A stretch of DNA of 64,000 nt from Brasenia schreberi (lineage: Eukaryota; Streptophyta; Magnoliopsida; Nymphaeales; Cabombaceae): contig JAYKKT010000088.1 in the NCBI GenBank assembly GCA_036023115.1, positions 3,668,501 to 3,732,500 on the forward strand, given 5' to 3'. Shown here piece after piece: positions 11,501-23,139 of the stretch; position 1 is the stretch's first letter; each line of letters begins with the position of its first letter. The notes beneath the pieces are model-generated. The model was not told where the DNA came from and searched no databases. It was given only the letters and a program-made list of their open reading frames with translations. Both the position numbers and the translations under genes were made by a program.

Positions 11501-14500
11501 CATGCTTCTCTTTAGTGTCTAAACTCCTAACTCAAGTACGTGAGACAAAGGGAGGTACCAAAGGTTAGTGGGGAAGTTGATTTATCTCTCCCATACACGA
11601 CTAAACATCACTTATGTAATGAATGTTGTGAGTCAATTTATGCATGACCCAGACGTAAGCCGTATGGATGTCAGAGTTGTAGAGCGAACACTTCCGAGAT
11701 ATTTAAAAATCCACTCCAGGTAAAGGAATATTGTTCTCAAACCATGGGCCATTTGAGGGTAGAAGGATACACCGATGCCGATTAGGCAAGTTCAAGAAAT
11801 GATAGTAAGATCCATACCTTCGATACTTCACTTTTGTAGGAGGGAATCATTGTAACTTGAAGAGTAAAAACAGCCAAGAGTAACTAGATCAAGTGCTGAG
11901 GCAGAGTATAGGGCAATTGCATCAGGAATGTGCGAAGGCTTATGGATCATTTCACTCCTTATTGAGATCGGGTTGAGGATAGACAATCTAATTGACTTCT
12001 TTACTGACAACAATCTAGAAATCAACTAGCAGACATTCTCACAAAAGTTGTTCCTGTTAACGGATTCAAAAGAGCTCTTATCAAGCTCGGCATTTCAAGT
12101 CTTCTAGACCCAACTTGAGGGGGCTTGTTGAAAACTGAACATTAGTTGGTTCAGTGACAAGTTGTGTCTAGTTCATGTCTGAGTCAAATTTGTATTTAAA
12201 GTTAGAGTATGAGTTTGGATCTGATCCATTGGGAATCGGGCCATTTAAATAGGGGTATTTGTGTCATTCAAGTTAGATTAGGGTCTAGTACAAAAATGTG
12301 TCTATCATTAGGGCTGGTGCAGAGTGAAATAAACAACAAAGTGTGGCAGGCAACAACCATGTCTGGGCCGACCTGCAACTCCATTGTATTCTTTGATATG
12401 AAATTCAGTTATATATTTTCTGGTATACTCTCTTATTTCAACACCCATGCCCGAGTTGATTGTCGATGAACCTGACTATTTTTGTTTTTCACTGAAATCA
12501 TACTATCATAGCCGTAAATCCTCATTAAACTTCTGGTTGATTTTCTTCTGTTGGTTTAGAACATTTTTCCCCCTTTTCTTCTTTTTGCCACTTTGTTCCT
12601 AAGATGTGTAATTATGTACTGATAGGCTTTGCTCTTAGATGTTGATATTAGGTCTGCAAAAGTCTGTGAGCTTGGATTGTTCAATTACAGATCCCAAAAT
12701 TTATTGAACGGTGTAGAGAAAACCAGATTCAGATGTCGCTATGACTATTATTGGGCATCAATTTTTAAGGTATTTCTGTAATTTTTTTATGTTATCTGTT
12801 CCTCTTCTTATTGTATTTTTACATTTTACGCTACAAGGTGCATCAATTAATGCTGGTCTGTGCCAACTCTGTGAAATGATGCATTTTATTTCTCATTTTT
12901 TTGCCACATTTTTTCTATATTGTCATTCCAATTGATCTATTCACTCTTCTTGTTTTCTCGTCATGGTTATCATGAACAAATGTGCTTCATGATATCCTGT
13001 GATGGATGTAAGTATTTAATGTGTTGTCAAGTGTCCTCAACGCTCCACATTATGGCTTCATGTTTATTTCACTAGGGAATAAGCGTATTTATTTTGTCGC
13101 AATACTCATCTGCATATGTGGTTATTATGATCATTAACAATTAGCAACATTATTATTGCATACCAAAAAGCTTACTCCTAGATATCAGAATTAACTTCAT
13201 GCTTGTCACAGCTGCCAACTTTATATTTGATTTTAGCTTGGTTAACAATATCCAATGTGGTTTTCTCTGCACATAGACTTGTTATTTTGGAACCAAGGCT
13301 TCACCACATCGAAGTTGTTCTTTTTGTGCTTTTGATCATCCTTGCATTTTGCAAGTTTGCGAGCTACGTAGCATATGCTTGCTATTTTAGGAATATATAC
13401 TTGTAATGACAATAAAATACATCCTTATACCGAAGGTAATCATGAATTTCTTGTGGGTTTTTTGTTTCTTCTCAAGCTAGCTTGGTAATTAGGGGTGATC
13501 TTTTTTAGGTTGAGTATAGGCCACATCCATCCGGACAACTGCAACATGCATTTGCAGAGGTTCCGAAGGAGGCCCTTCCACTTGACTGTAGACCCAGCTT
13601 TGGCTTTGCTTGGTTGACAAAAGATAAGTTTAAGGTACTTTGAAGTTTTGAACTTTTAAGATGCAGGCCTTTTCTTCCTTTTGGTAGTTTTTGTGTCGAT
13701 ACTTCCATTTTAGTGCTTCTATGTTATTAGTTCAGATTTTTTACTCGTTTTGTCATCTCTCTCTCTCTCTCAGAGCTAGGGCTTTGAGAATCAAGTAATA
13801 AGTTTTATGATCAAAACTATCAATTCGACACCATCTGATCCCAAATCTTACCAAAGTGCTTACTACGAGCCTTGTATTCTCCTGGTTTACAGAATCATTT
13901 CTCCAAAATGTTCGCTGTTCTTGTTTAATTTTTTGCATAAGAGAATGTACTTTGGGCTTTTCCAAGGGACCTTTTGCATGAACTTTAAATGTTTGTCATC
14001 TTGTTGCTCCTCACTTTTATGTGCACTCAAAAGGTCTTCTTCTGTGCTTATTTCATTACGTCTTCAATGCTGCTTCTTTTCAGCCTTGATTTTGAATCAG
14101 ATGAAGCTATCCACCAAACTTGTGACACAAGCCACAGTTCCTACCTTCTGAATTGTATTAAGTGTCATTCTGTTTTTGTTATCCTCTGTTACGCTATTCC
14201 ATGCAGGTCAATCAAACGTACAACTGCAAGTACACTCCTGGGATGTCCAAGGTTGACATTCATACTGATGAGTTTTTTGATTGCCGTTCAGAGGAGTCAT
14301 CACTACTTGAGCTGATGGGGAGATTTTTTCTACTGTAAGTATCAATAATACATTGTATTACCACTGTTTTTCGTCTATGGTAGTAAGACGCAAGAGTGCT
14401 ACATTTGTCTAAATGCATAAAATATTACAGTAAAAGGGGAAAACAATTCTCATTTAATAGAGGTGTTGGCCTGGAAATTTCTCAACTCTTTCGAGTGTGC

Positions 14501-15214
14501 TCCTCAAGGAGAAATTAAGAATCGGTATTATGGACCCATTCTCATCAATTCTTGTCATTGTCAAGTTGTAAGACTGTATCTTGAACTGTAATGTAAGTTT
14601 AAATGTCTAATTTAAGTGGAGGCCGGAATATGTAAATCTGTGTTTTGTTTCTTTAACCAAAACTACGGCCACCAAATTGCTGCATTAGAAAACTTGACTT
14701 GCTCAGAATATGCATGCTTATCTTCAAGTCAGTTTGCTATCATAACTCATGAATCCTTAACCAACTTAAACATGAAGATTGATTTTATAGCTGAAATCAT
14801 TAGCTGGTGAGCATGGCAACTTAGCTATCTCACCTATGAACACATTCACATCTATCACTGAAACAAGGTTGTTTCTCTTATTCTCTCATTTGTGTTTCCA
14901 GTGTTGCTCAATCTCTAGAGTTCTTTAAAAATTGGAGAATGGGACACATGTTTCTCTATCTGGATGCTGCAGCATTTTTAGCTGCTCCTTCTCTCCTGCT
15001 TCTGATCCGAGTAATCAAGACGGTTCATGGGGCAACTCTCCTGCTAAGGAGGAAGCTTGTTTTCCGAAACTTATCTATCAGCATCTTTACGGTGAGGTTA
15101 GTTCGTGCTTGCTTCCTTGTGGCTTCCTTTTCTGCCCTGGGATGGCTAAGCATTCAATACGGGAAGGTTGTTGATCTCCCTAGATTTTCTGTCAGTTTAT
15201 CATTGAGACGATAA
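5569..15214 (+). CDS. Plant membrane protein of unknown function (295 aa, five exons)
   Basis: Joining 5569-5758, 12639-12769, 13509-13634, 14207-14334 and 14902-15214 gives 888 nt and one uninterrupted frame. Every junction has GT and AG and the phases agree. The N-terminus (MDSEQSQRRG) is followed by a long hydrophobic span at about residues 17-43 (ALVVSTSFAISGGLIAILF). A Cys-bearing, probably lumenal or extracytoplasmic domain follows, with the segments FRCRYDYYWASIFK, LDCRPSFGFAW, YNCKYTPGMS and FFDCRSEES. About two hydrophobic spans lie in the last exon (YLDAAAFLAAPSLLLLI and ACFLVASFSALGWL) before a short tail. I chose the ATG at 5569 because it directly precedes the hydrophobic segment. 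The last exon could instead splice after IQYGK (GT at about 15168), but the in-frame tail to the stop looks coherent. I recognise no named family. Intron 1 is 6.9 kb because a copia element sits in it. Confidence 0.82.
7027..7365 (+). repeat. 5' LTR of copia element 1
   Basis: It starts tgttggaaactgaac and ends cttctttcaaca. It aligns along its length with 12126-12443, with about 17 substitutions. A 16-17 base segment near 7123-7138 and about four bases near 7311 are missing from the 3' LTR. Confidence 0.95.
7366..7377 (+). promoter_or_regulatory. Primer-binding site (initiator tRNA-Met)
   Basis: TGGTATCAGAGC immediately follows the 5' LTR. It is the standard plant copia binding site complementary to the 3' end of initiator tRNA-Met, which primes minus-strand cDNA. 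Confidence 0.95.
7930..12115 (+). pseudogene. Degenerate copia gag-pol
   Basis: Gag starts at 7930 (MERLKLGDGNEQ) with the LDGKNYLQWARSIE segment and has internal stops near 8133 and 8248. The zinc knuckle CSHCGKTRHTKDTC (about 8728-8769) fits CX2CX4HX4C. The protease motif DSGATDH (about 9070) is intact. Integrase starts with WHQRLRH and CETCQKAKHH (9366-9812), then continues after a stop with HSDNGGEF and SPQQNGVSERKN (about 9820-9945). RT is badly decayed, although YVDDMVVTG remains near 11253-11279. RNase H remnants run to about 12050. With this many stops and shifts the element cannot encode its own proteins. Confidence 0.9.
12126..12443 (+). repeat. 3' LTR of copia element 1
   Basis: It begins tgttgaaaactgaac, directly after the purine tract gagggggct (12117-12125), and ends cttatttcaaca. 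The cccat target duplication follows immediately. Confidence 0.95.
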
Positions 15215-15658
15215 GCTTTGCAAGGGGAGGGTTTAAGTCACACTCCTATGTTTCACTTGTATCATTTTCAAGGTCTACATTTTGAAAATTATGTGGATTA
15301 TGTTGTTGTATCTTGATGTATAAATATGAAAATGTCCATTTAATTTCCTTTTTGTAGTTTTATAATGGAGGCGAAAGCCAGAGAGTGGATCTGTGTTCGG
15401 TAGCAATGTTATATGGTGCTGAATATTGGGCAATCAATCGATGATACTTGTAAAAGATAAATGAATTTGGTGAGGTGGACATGTCATATCTGTAATCAGG
15501 TTAAAACCTTAGAGAAAAAGTTGGAGTAATGCATATAGAACATGAGTTCAAAAAGACATTTAATATTTATGATATGTACATGCACAAAGGTAACTGAACA
15601 AAGCTTGGATAAAGTATAAGAAATTAGATAATGAATATTTTAAAAGAAAGAAAGGAAA

Positions 15659-18600
15659 CAACAACAACTAAGCCTTTTCCCATACTAGATGGGGTCGGCT
15701 ACATGGATTCTTTGTTTCCACATATCCCTATTGTGTGCCGTGTTAGCAATTAACTCACAATAAGCTAGATCATTCTTTATTGTTTCTTTCCAACACTTTT
15801 GTAGTCGTCTTCTACCTCTTTTAATACTTTCCAAATTTAGTTTTTCTAACCTTCTTACAGGTTCTTCTTTTGATCTTCTTTCTATATGTCCAAACAATTT
15901 TAAGCTATAATCTCTCATTTTATCTTCTATTGGAGCCGCTCCTAATTTGTTTCTAATAACCTCATTACGTATACGGTCTTTTCTTGTATGACCACTCATC
16001 CATCTCAACATCTTCATTTCTGTCACATATGTTCATGTTGATGATTAACTGCCCAACACTCATAACCATAAAACATGGCAGGCCTAATTGCTGCTCTATA
16101 ATATTTACCTTTTAACTTTAATGGTATCTTCTAATCACAAAGAATACATGATGCTCCTCTATATTTTAATCAACCAACATTAATTCTATGCGTAACATCT
16201 CCATCAATTCTTCCATCACTTTGAAAAATTGACCCTAGGTATTTAAAACTTTCCTTTTGGGGATGCAATGTGTCCCAATTTTAATTTTTGTCCCTGAAGT
16301 AACCAAATGATCAAACTTATATTCCATATATTCTGTCTTTGTTCTACTAAGTTGGAGGCCTTTGCTTTCTAATGTTTCTCTCCATAGTTCCAATTTTCTA
16401 TTAACTTTTTCCTTAGACTCCTCCACTAATACAATATCATCTGCAAATAACATACACCAAGGTACTTCATATTGAATATGTTTTGTTAACTCATCCATCA
16501 CCATTATAAATAAGTATGGACTTAAAGTTGATCCTTGATGTAACCCAATATTAACTTCAAAGAAGCCTGTGTTCCTTCATGAGTTCTCACACATGTTTTT
16601 GCACCATCATACATGTCTCTTATAAGGTTAATATATGTCAATGGGATATCTCTTTTTTCCAAAGAAACTCCCTCGGTACCCTATCATAAGCTTTTTCTAG
16701 ATTAATAAATATCACATGGAGATCTTTCTTTTTTGCTCTAAAATGTTCCATAAGACGTCTCAAAAGGTGAATCGCTTCAATAGTAGATCTACCTGGCATG
16801 AATCCAAATTGGTTCTCTGTTGTACTTGATACTTGTCTTAACCTACGTTCGATAATTACTTCCCATAATTTCATAGTATGGCTCATTAACTTGATACCTC
16901 GATAATTCGCACAATTTTGAATGTCTCCTTTGTTCTTATATATGGGTATAAGTGTACTTGCTCTCCATTTTTCGGGCATTTTTTGGTTTTTCCATATTTC
17001 ATTAAATAGTCTTGTGAGCCAAGTGATTCCTATTTCTCCTAGTATTTTTCAAACTTTTATAGGAATATTATCTGGTCCTACTGATTTACCACCCTTCATA
17101 TGTTTAAAAGCCTCTTTGACTTCATTCTTTTGAATATGCCGGTAGAAATTGTGGTTTATATACTTTTCTGATTTGGCCAACTCTCCTAAGCTAATAGTAA
17201 CATCTTTATTTTCATTAAAAAGCTTATAAAAATAGTTTTTCCATCTATTTCTTATATCATCATTTGCCACTAAAATTTTTTCATCCTCGTCTTTTATGCA
17301 TCTAACATAATTAAGATCTTTAGTTTTCTTATCTCTAGTCCTAGCTATCCTAAAAATCTCTTTCACCCTCTTTTGAGTTGAGTTTTTTATATAAGTCCTC
17401 TCAAATTTTAGCTTTTGCTTCACTCACGGCCTTTTTCACTTCCTTCTTTGCTTTTTTATAAGTCTCTAAAGCTTCACTAGTTTTCTTAGCATAATGTAAT
17501 TTGTAACATGCCTCTTTGCCTTGATTTTATTTTGTACTACTTCACTTTACCACCAAGCTTCTTTTTGTGCCGGTACACCTCCCTTAGATACCCCCAACAC
17601 ATCTTTCGCCACTTTCTTAATATGTATAGTCATATTGTTCTACATATCACAAGGTGTACCAACATAATTCCAAACATCTCCTTGAAGGACTTTTTGTTTA
17701 AATATATATTCTTTCTCGCTTTTGAGGTTCCACCATTAGTCTGAATAACTCGATGCACCCTTTTCTTCTTTGTCTTTTTTTTTTGTAAATCCATAACTAA
17801 AAGTCCATGTTGGGTGGTTAAGCTTTCTCCTTTAATTACCTTGCAATCTTTACAACATGCTCTATCTTTTTTTCTACAAATAAAGTAATCAATTTGTGTT
17901 TGTAATAAGCCACTCTTATAAGTAATTAAATGTTCATCTCGTTTTTTGAAGATTGTATTGACTATAAAGAGATCAAATGTCATAGCAAAATTTAAAATCT
18001 CCCTATCTTCCTCATTTATATCTCTAAAACCAAAGTTTCCATGAATCCCTTGATATCCTAATGACTCTTTACCGATATGTCCATTTAAGTCTCTTTCTAA
18101 ACAAATCATCTCCCTTTGTGAAATCTTTTGAAACATCTTATCTAACTCTTCTCAAAAAATTGTCTTTATATTATCTTCTAGTCCTACTTGGGGTGTGTAG
18201 ACACAAACTATATTCAAAACTTCTGCTTCTAACACTAATTTCAATGTTATGATTCGGTCACCATATCGTTGTATGTCTATTACACTATCCTTTAAATCTT
18301 TATTTATGATAATACCAACTCTGTTTCGAGCCTTTTCTTTACCTTAGTACCATAATTTAAAACCTATATCCTCTATCTCTTTTGCTTTTTCTCCAATCCG
18401 TTTTGTCTCTTGTAAACATAGAATATGAATCTTTCTCCAAATCATAGTATCTACCACCTCTATTAGCTTACCGTATAATGTTCCGATATTCCAAGAACCA
18501 ATATGAATTTTATTATCTAGGACTAGCTTCCTTACTCCTCGCATCTGTCTATAATCAAAATGCGGAGACTTTCTCTGAAATTTTTTCACTACATTCGGGC

Positions 18601-18885
18601 GACCATGTAGTGGGACTAACTTCTTTACTCACACTTGTCTATGATGTGGGAATCCTCTCTGCAATTGATTCACTACATTCGGGCGAAAATGTAGTCGCCC
18701 TGCATTCGGGCTATGGAGCACATTGCTAGGCGGGGATGCCCCAAAGCAATGCTTATAATTTTTGTAATCCATGTTATAAAAATCCGACGAAGTTTTACGT
18801 TGGGTGTGGGAAGTCTAAGACAACCCTCCTCCTTTATCTGGGCTTGGGATCGGCAATGCAAGGGTGATCCCATACATGGGCAGAG
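15659..18885 (-). mobile_element. Full-length RTE-clade LINE with target-site duplication
   Basis: A 19-base direct repeat, ttaaaagaaagaaaggaaa, stands at 15640-15658 and 18886-18904 and bounds the element exactly. The 3.2-kb length, single endonuclease-plus-RT polyprotein, very short 3' end and (TTG)n tail (caacaacaac at 15659 on the plus strand) are those of plant RTE elements rather than L1. The 5' end (18885 downward) carries the head sequence gatcccaagccc that recurs in the short derivatives at 28870, 50990 and 56742. The 3' end holds the block containing actagatggggtcggctac that recurs in several truncated copies in this window. Confidence 0.93.
15685..18873 (-). pseudogene. RTE polyprotein remnant (endonuclease and reverse transcriptase)
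   Basis: Read from 18873 downward the order is an N-terminal leader; an AP-type endonuclease (GSWNIGTLYGK, then CLQETKR at 18589-18344; the DLNGHIG segment and later NTIFKKRDEHL and TQIDYF at 18136-17630); the start of RT (17423-17049); fingers and palm ([41 protein letters not shown] at 16979-16638); the catalytic FADDIVLV at about 16440 (consensus YADD with Phe in place of Tyr); and the RTE C-terminal region (MLRWMSGHTRKDRIRN, APIEDKMRD at 16026-15685). The pieces lie in different frames and are separated by stops, so the protein is not made. Domain order and the conserved C-terminus support the clade assignment. Confidence 0.92.
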
Positions 18886-18949
18886 TTAAAAGAAAGAAAG
18901 GAAAATATTAAAAATTATATGATTGTTTTGTGGAGATAACTATTGATAT

Positions 18950-19480
18950 AATATAGAATCGAGCGTTACAGCATCAAAGAATTCATATATAACTCTACCT
19001 ATTTAATATATAACACTACTTATCTAGTCTGTAAAAAGGCTTGCTTGCATTTGTATGATCTCGAGTATGAACCTCATGATCTTTAACTTTAACTTATGAA
19101 TCGACCCCCTAGCCATGTGAGCTACCCTTTGTGTTGTACCAAGTTATCTGGATCGTCTGTTAATAACTCTTCCTGTTTGCAATCCAAGGCCAAAGACAGA
19201 GATGCATGCCCGCTGCAGGTGTCGAACTCATAACCTTCAGAGCCAACTCCCTAGCCAGGTGAGCTAACGTTCATTGTGATGAATTGGATTTATTTGGATG
19301 GTCTGTTAATAGCTAGTCTTTCTCTGCAATGCAAGAATGTCTTATCTGGTGCCCTTGTTGGTTGGGCTGCTCAGTGCTGAATATGGTGGAAAGGTCGACG
19401 GCTGCTAGACGGCTAGTCAGGGGTTCGACTCTGACAAGGCGCTCAGCGTCCCAATGCAAATTAATTGGATCCAATCAGAA
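18950..19480. repeat. SINE-like and tRNA-like relics
   Basis: Repeated segments such as ccctagccaggtgagctaac (19240-19265) and a similar one at about 19108-19127 look like the minus-strand box A of the local tRNA-derived SINE. A segment near 19417 (aggggttcgactctgac) resembles a box B on the plus strand. Boundaries and copy number are unclear, and no gene is supported. Confidence 0.4.
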
Positions 19481-19596
19481 TGGCAAGGTTCAAGCATATT
19501 GTGAAGAGCAACACTAAGATGGGTGACTGCCTGGAAAGTCGTTGTATTTTATCTCGAATACCACTTAGTGTGTGAAAAGACTTGGTTAGAGTTTGG

Positions 19597-19905
19597 TAGA
19601 CATAGTCGGTTTTGAACCGGTCGGGCGGTTCTAATCGGAACTAAATCGGGTCAAGAATCGGTTGAAACTAGAACCATCAGAACCGAACTGGAACCAAATC
19701 TGAAATGGAGAAGGACCTGGTTTGGTTATGGTTCCAGCTTATGTGAAACCGAAACAACACCGAAACCGAAATCAATGGTTTGGAATCACTGATTCTATAA
19801 TGTTTTTGTTAAAATTCAACTTTTCTTTAATATTTTTTGGTTTCAAAAGGTTTAAGACAAAACCACAACCAACAGTTCCAAAATCGACACCAAAACGAGT
19901 CTGAT
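19597..19905. mobile_element. TAGACATG-family hAT-like element, right end lost
   Basis: It starts tagacatagtcggttttg, followed by the ggttctaatcggaac and aaccgaactggaacc motifs typical of this family. I cannot find the matching right terminus. Confidence 0.45.
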
Positions 19906-19957
19906 CTCAGTTATAGAAGTTCACTTTCGTGAAATTCAGGTCTGGCAGAAGATATAC

Positions 19958-20080
19958 AACAACGACAACAACAAAACTCTTTTCGATACTAGATGAGGTC
20001 CGCTACATAAATCATTTGTTCCATAGAGACTGATCAATAATATGTCATACTATCAGTTAACTCATGACGGATTATATATA
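19958..20080 (-). mobile_element. 3' fragment of RTE LINE
   Basis: caacaacgacaacaacaaaa is followed by a decayed copy of the RTE 3' block (gatactagatgaggtccgct). It is a heavily 5'-truncated, diverged insertion. Confidence 0.7.
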
Positions 20081-20795
20081 TTTTCAAAAAAATAGTCCAT
20101 TTTTGTATTTTTTTTTTATATTTTCAAGTTTCGGGTTAGGCTGCCGCCCACCTTGCTCATGAGTCCGCTGCAGCGTCGGCATAATGGAAAGAAGGACTTG
20201 CAGAAATTGGAGGAGAGGTCGGGGATTCGACTTCGTGCGGTGCGATTCTCTTGGATGTGCACTTCAAGGAAATCAATAAGAGTACAAATTGCAAATCTAA
20301 GCTCATCCGGAATCGACTCTACTGTAATCCAATTCTGATCAGTTCTATGGTGGTGCTGTTCCGATGAATGTTCTGGTGCTCTCTTGTTTACAACGATCAA
20401 ATGCCAAAATGCGAAATGTAGCCATTGCTACACTACTATTAATGCAGAAAAATCGAGAAGGGCATATAGCAAACTCTCGAAGGTATTAAAAAACAGACGA
20501 CGGTTTAGGCTCACGATGCAAACTACACATCAAGTTTATGATCGTGGGGTTGCAATATGTTCAAAGCATAATTTTCTTCATGAATTGTGACTTGATGATC
20601 TTTTATCATACTAGGAATTAAATCATCATGGTAAATTAAAGTCGATAACGGTTTCTAAGACAGAAAATATGGGATTATTGGTATTGTTAAAATCCAGCAA
20701 GATCCATGCAAATGACTATGGATACCAAGCAAGAACAAAACACAGAGAGATCTCCGTCTCCAAGCTAAGTTGGTGGTTTGGGTTGGAGTTTAAAA
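20081..20795. other. No feature recognised
   Basis: A 94-residue open frame on the minus strand (20400-20116) covers a locally less AT-rich patch, but I recognise no domain in it and codon evidence is weak. Nothing else is supported here. Confidence 0.4.
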
Positions 20796-21330
20796 CAACA
20801 ATTAAGCTTTTTTCCATACAAGATGAAGTCAATTATATGGCTTATTTGTTTCCATAGAATCCAATCATGTGTCATGGTAATAGTTAATTCAACATAAGCT
20901 AGATCATTATTTATTATTTATTCACAACTTTTATGGGGTTTTTCTTTTTCTTTTAATATTTTCACTATTTAATTTCTTATACTTTCTTGACAGTTTTTTT
21001 GTCATCTTTTTATGTGTTTAAACTATCTTAAATGGTTTTTCTTATTTTATTCTATTGGTATCACTCCTAACTAGTTTCTAACCTTTTCTTGTATGATCAC
21101 TCATCTATATGATATCTTTATTTCTATCAGGGATATCTTTTGTATATATTAATGATTACTTGCTCAACCCCTAGAACTATGAAACTTAGCGAGTCTAATT
21201 TTTTTCATAATATTTGCCTTTCAACTTTAATGATATTCTTATTACATAGAATACATAATATCTCTCCATTAATTCTATACGTAATTTCTCCATCAAATTT
21301 TTCATTGTTTTGATTTAAAAGCAATTCTTA
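20796..21330 (-). mobile_element. Diverged 3' fragment of RTE LINE
   Basis: The plus strand shows ttttttccatacaagatgaa, cataagctagatcatt and ttgtatgatcactcatctat in the same order as the RTE copy at 15659-16250, with many substitutions. It covers the last part of the polyprotein and the 3' end, and it stops just before the tRNA gene. Confidence 0.75.
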
Positions 21331-21349
21331 ATAAATCAGAAAAGTTCAA

Positions 21350-21441
21350 AACGACCTGCCGGATTCGAACCAGCGACCTAAGGATGCCTGACGAGTATGA
21401 CCCACTACAGTCCTCCGCTCTACCAACTGAGCTAAGGTGCT
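21350..21441 (-). tRNA. tRNA-Tyr (GTA) with intron, acceptor stem damaged
   Basis: On the minus strand, box A (TTAGCTCAGTTGGTAGAGC), anticodon loop CTGTAG and box B (GGTTCGAATCC) are those of plant tRNA-Tyr(GTA). An intron of about 19 bases (21386-21404) separates G37 and A38, as in all plant tRNA-Tyr genes. The 3' strand of the acceptor is AGGTCG(T), but the 5' strand reads AGCACCT instead of the usual CCGACCT, so two of the seven pairs are lost. A T4 run follows the 3' end. Body and intron are good, but the acceptor makes it likely to be a weak gene or a tRNA pseudogene. Confidence 0.8.
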
Positions 21442-21609
21442 TGGTAACAAGAAATGTGAGAAAAAAAAGTAATACGCTACCAAAAGAAATAGATCCAATA
21501 ATTATTTGGGTTGAACCTGCTTGATCCAAGACCTGCTTGTATATCAGGTTATGGATCCTGAAAATTACATTAAACCTAGATGTAACCTGAGCTCAGATTA
21601 AGATGGGCA

Positions 21610-21725
21610 GAATTTTTTTTTGGTACAATGTGGAGGCCGAAGGCGGAAACCCGCCTTGGGTATCAAATTCTTGACCTTCGTCTTGTGGGTCGACCCCCTA
21701 CCCAGGTGAGCTATTGCTCTTTATG
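21610..21725 (-). mobile_element. tRNA-derived SINE relic
   Basis: A T8 run on the plus strand (the A-tail of a minus-strand copy) is followed by ggaggccgaaggcgg and, at the far end, acccaggtgagctattgctc, a degenerate reversed box A. It has the same plan as the copies at 23140 and 56100. Confidence 0.5.
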
Positions 21726-21884
21726 CTAACATTGTCAGAATTTCAATCTAAAAACAGCTGTGAAAATTGTAGACCTGTGGTGATACTATAACTTGATTTA
21801 TTTGAAACTTGAAGTAGTTGCTCCAACCTTTCTAGTAAAATTCGTCATGGTTTTCATCTCTAACATGCATTGAGAGCCTCTATG

Positions 21885-21890
21885 TGTGTG

Positions 21891-21935
<45 letters not shown>

Positions 21936-22151
21936 TTATTTATACATACATAATAAAGTGATTGGATCCTTTCCACCATTGACATGTGCATTCATGCTTC
22001 ACATATTGTTTATGGGTGACATTAGTGTAATAACTATATCTTTTGTACCTTTTAAAAAGCTCTTTAAAAATTATAAATTACACAATTGTCACTCAAAAGC
22101 AATGGGTTGATATGAGTGGTTATGTCAAAGATGGGTAGGATCCCGTCTTCT

Positions 22152-22208
<57 letters not shown>
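21885..22208. repeat. Two (TA)n(TG)n microsatellites
   Basis: Mixed TA/TG tracts occupy 21893-21931 and 22154-22207; the second has over 20 uninterrupted TG units. They flank a unique, gene-free stretch. Confidence 0.95.
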
Positions 22209-22209
<1 letters not shown>

Positions 22210-23139
22210 CATGCACGCACAATCCACCAGTCAGATGAGACGCGGCCCTTGGGGTGCTCATTATGAACCTATTATTAATTATCTGTAACTTTCAGGAACA
22301 AAATTATATGCATTCACATTTCTCTGATTTCCAAAATAATGAATAACAGATAAGCAAAACTTTAAAAGGCAATGGTGGCAACCACCCAAAAGAGAAGACA
22401 CATAATTCAGTTGTGATAATTAGTGTCTATTTATTAGACAATCTTTTAAAAGAAAAAAGAACTGCAAGGGAATAGGCAAGGCTGGCTTCTTTATGTATTT
22501 TATGATATGATCAAATGTTTTTAGTAAAGGATGCTGGTGATATCTTGCAGCACAGTGCTGGAAAACAAGCCTAACGTTCCTAACACAGGCTTTCATGGCT
22601 TGTCAGCTTAAGATTTTCTTCATGCCGCAGATCAATACCTCGAGCTGCCTCCTAAAGTTGAAAATGTAACTCTTGACATATAATTTTGAGTAGAAAATCT
22701 AGTTTCCTCATTAAAATTGTCAAAATTTTATTTTCAATCTGTTGGCACAATGGGTTCAAGTAGCTGTTATTCAACTTTCGTAGTTACTTTTGGCGACAAC
22801 ACAATCCATTTTCATTTAAATCAATTTAATCATTTCAATGCACTATATTCACCTTAATTCATTTGCTGAACATGGTTTTATTTTATATATATACATAAAG
22901 AAAGATGCTTTCACTTTTTATGTCATATTTCACGCACTTTTTTATAACTTTTTAAACGACACTCATATAATAAGTGAATATATATCATGATAGAGGAGGA
23001 GATATACATGTCTGAGTTATCAAACTCATGACCTCTGCTCCAAAAGTAAAATAATATATGCATGTCCCAGCTGTCAAACTCACGATCTGATCATGAAAGC
23101 AGAGCGTTCTAGCCAGGTGAACTATCGCTTAGACAGGTT
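22209..23139. other. Intergenic, no gene recognised
   Basis: AT-rich DNA with no supported gene. Short relics such as gtcaaactcacgatctgatc near 23070 and tctagccaggtgaactat near 23110 suggest a further decayed SINE just before the next copy. Confidence 0.5.

Larger units (their letters stand above)
7027..12443 (+). mobile_element. Ty1/copia LTR retrotransposon, complete ends, in intron 1
   Basis: The element is 5.4 kb and runs from TG to CA, with a perfect 5-bp target duplication cccat (7022-7026 and 12444-12448). LTRs are 7027-7365 and 12126-12443, the primer-binding site is 7366-7377 and the polypurine tract is 12117-12125. The internal order gag, protease, integrase, RT, RNase H is that of copia. 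It lies in the sense orientation within intron 1 of the membrane-protein gene, with both splice sites of that intron intact. The LTRs are about 94% identical by eye apart from two small gaps, so the insertion is moderately old. The coding region is broken (see separate entry). Confidence 0.95.

Noticed and set aside
20116..20400. 94-codon minus-strand frame considered as a gene
   Set aside because: No recognisable domain, start context or splice sites, and it is flanked by repeat fragments.
21302..21529. 75-codon frame with LSSVGRAEDCSGSYSSG
   Set aside because: This peptide is the usual spurious translation of a tRNA-Tyr gene on the coding strand.
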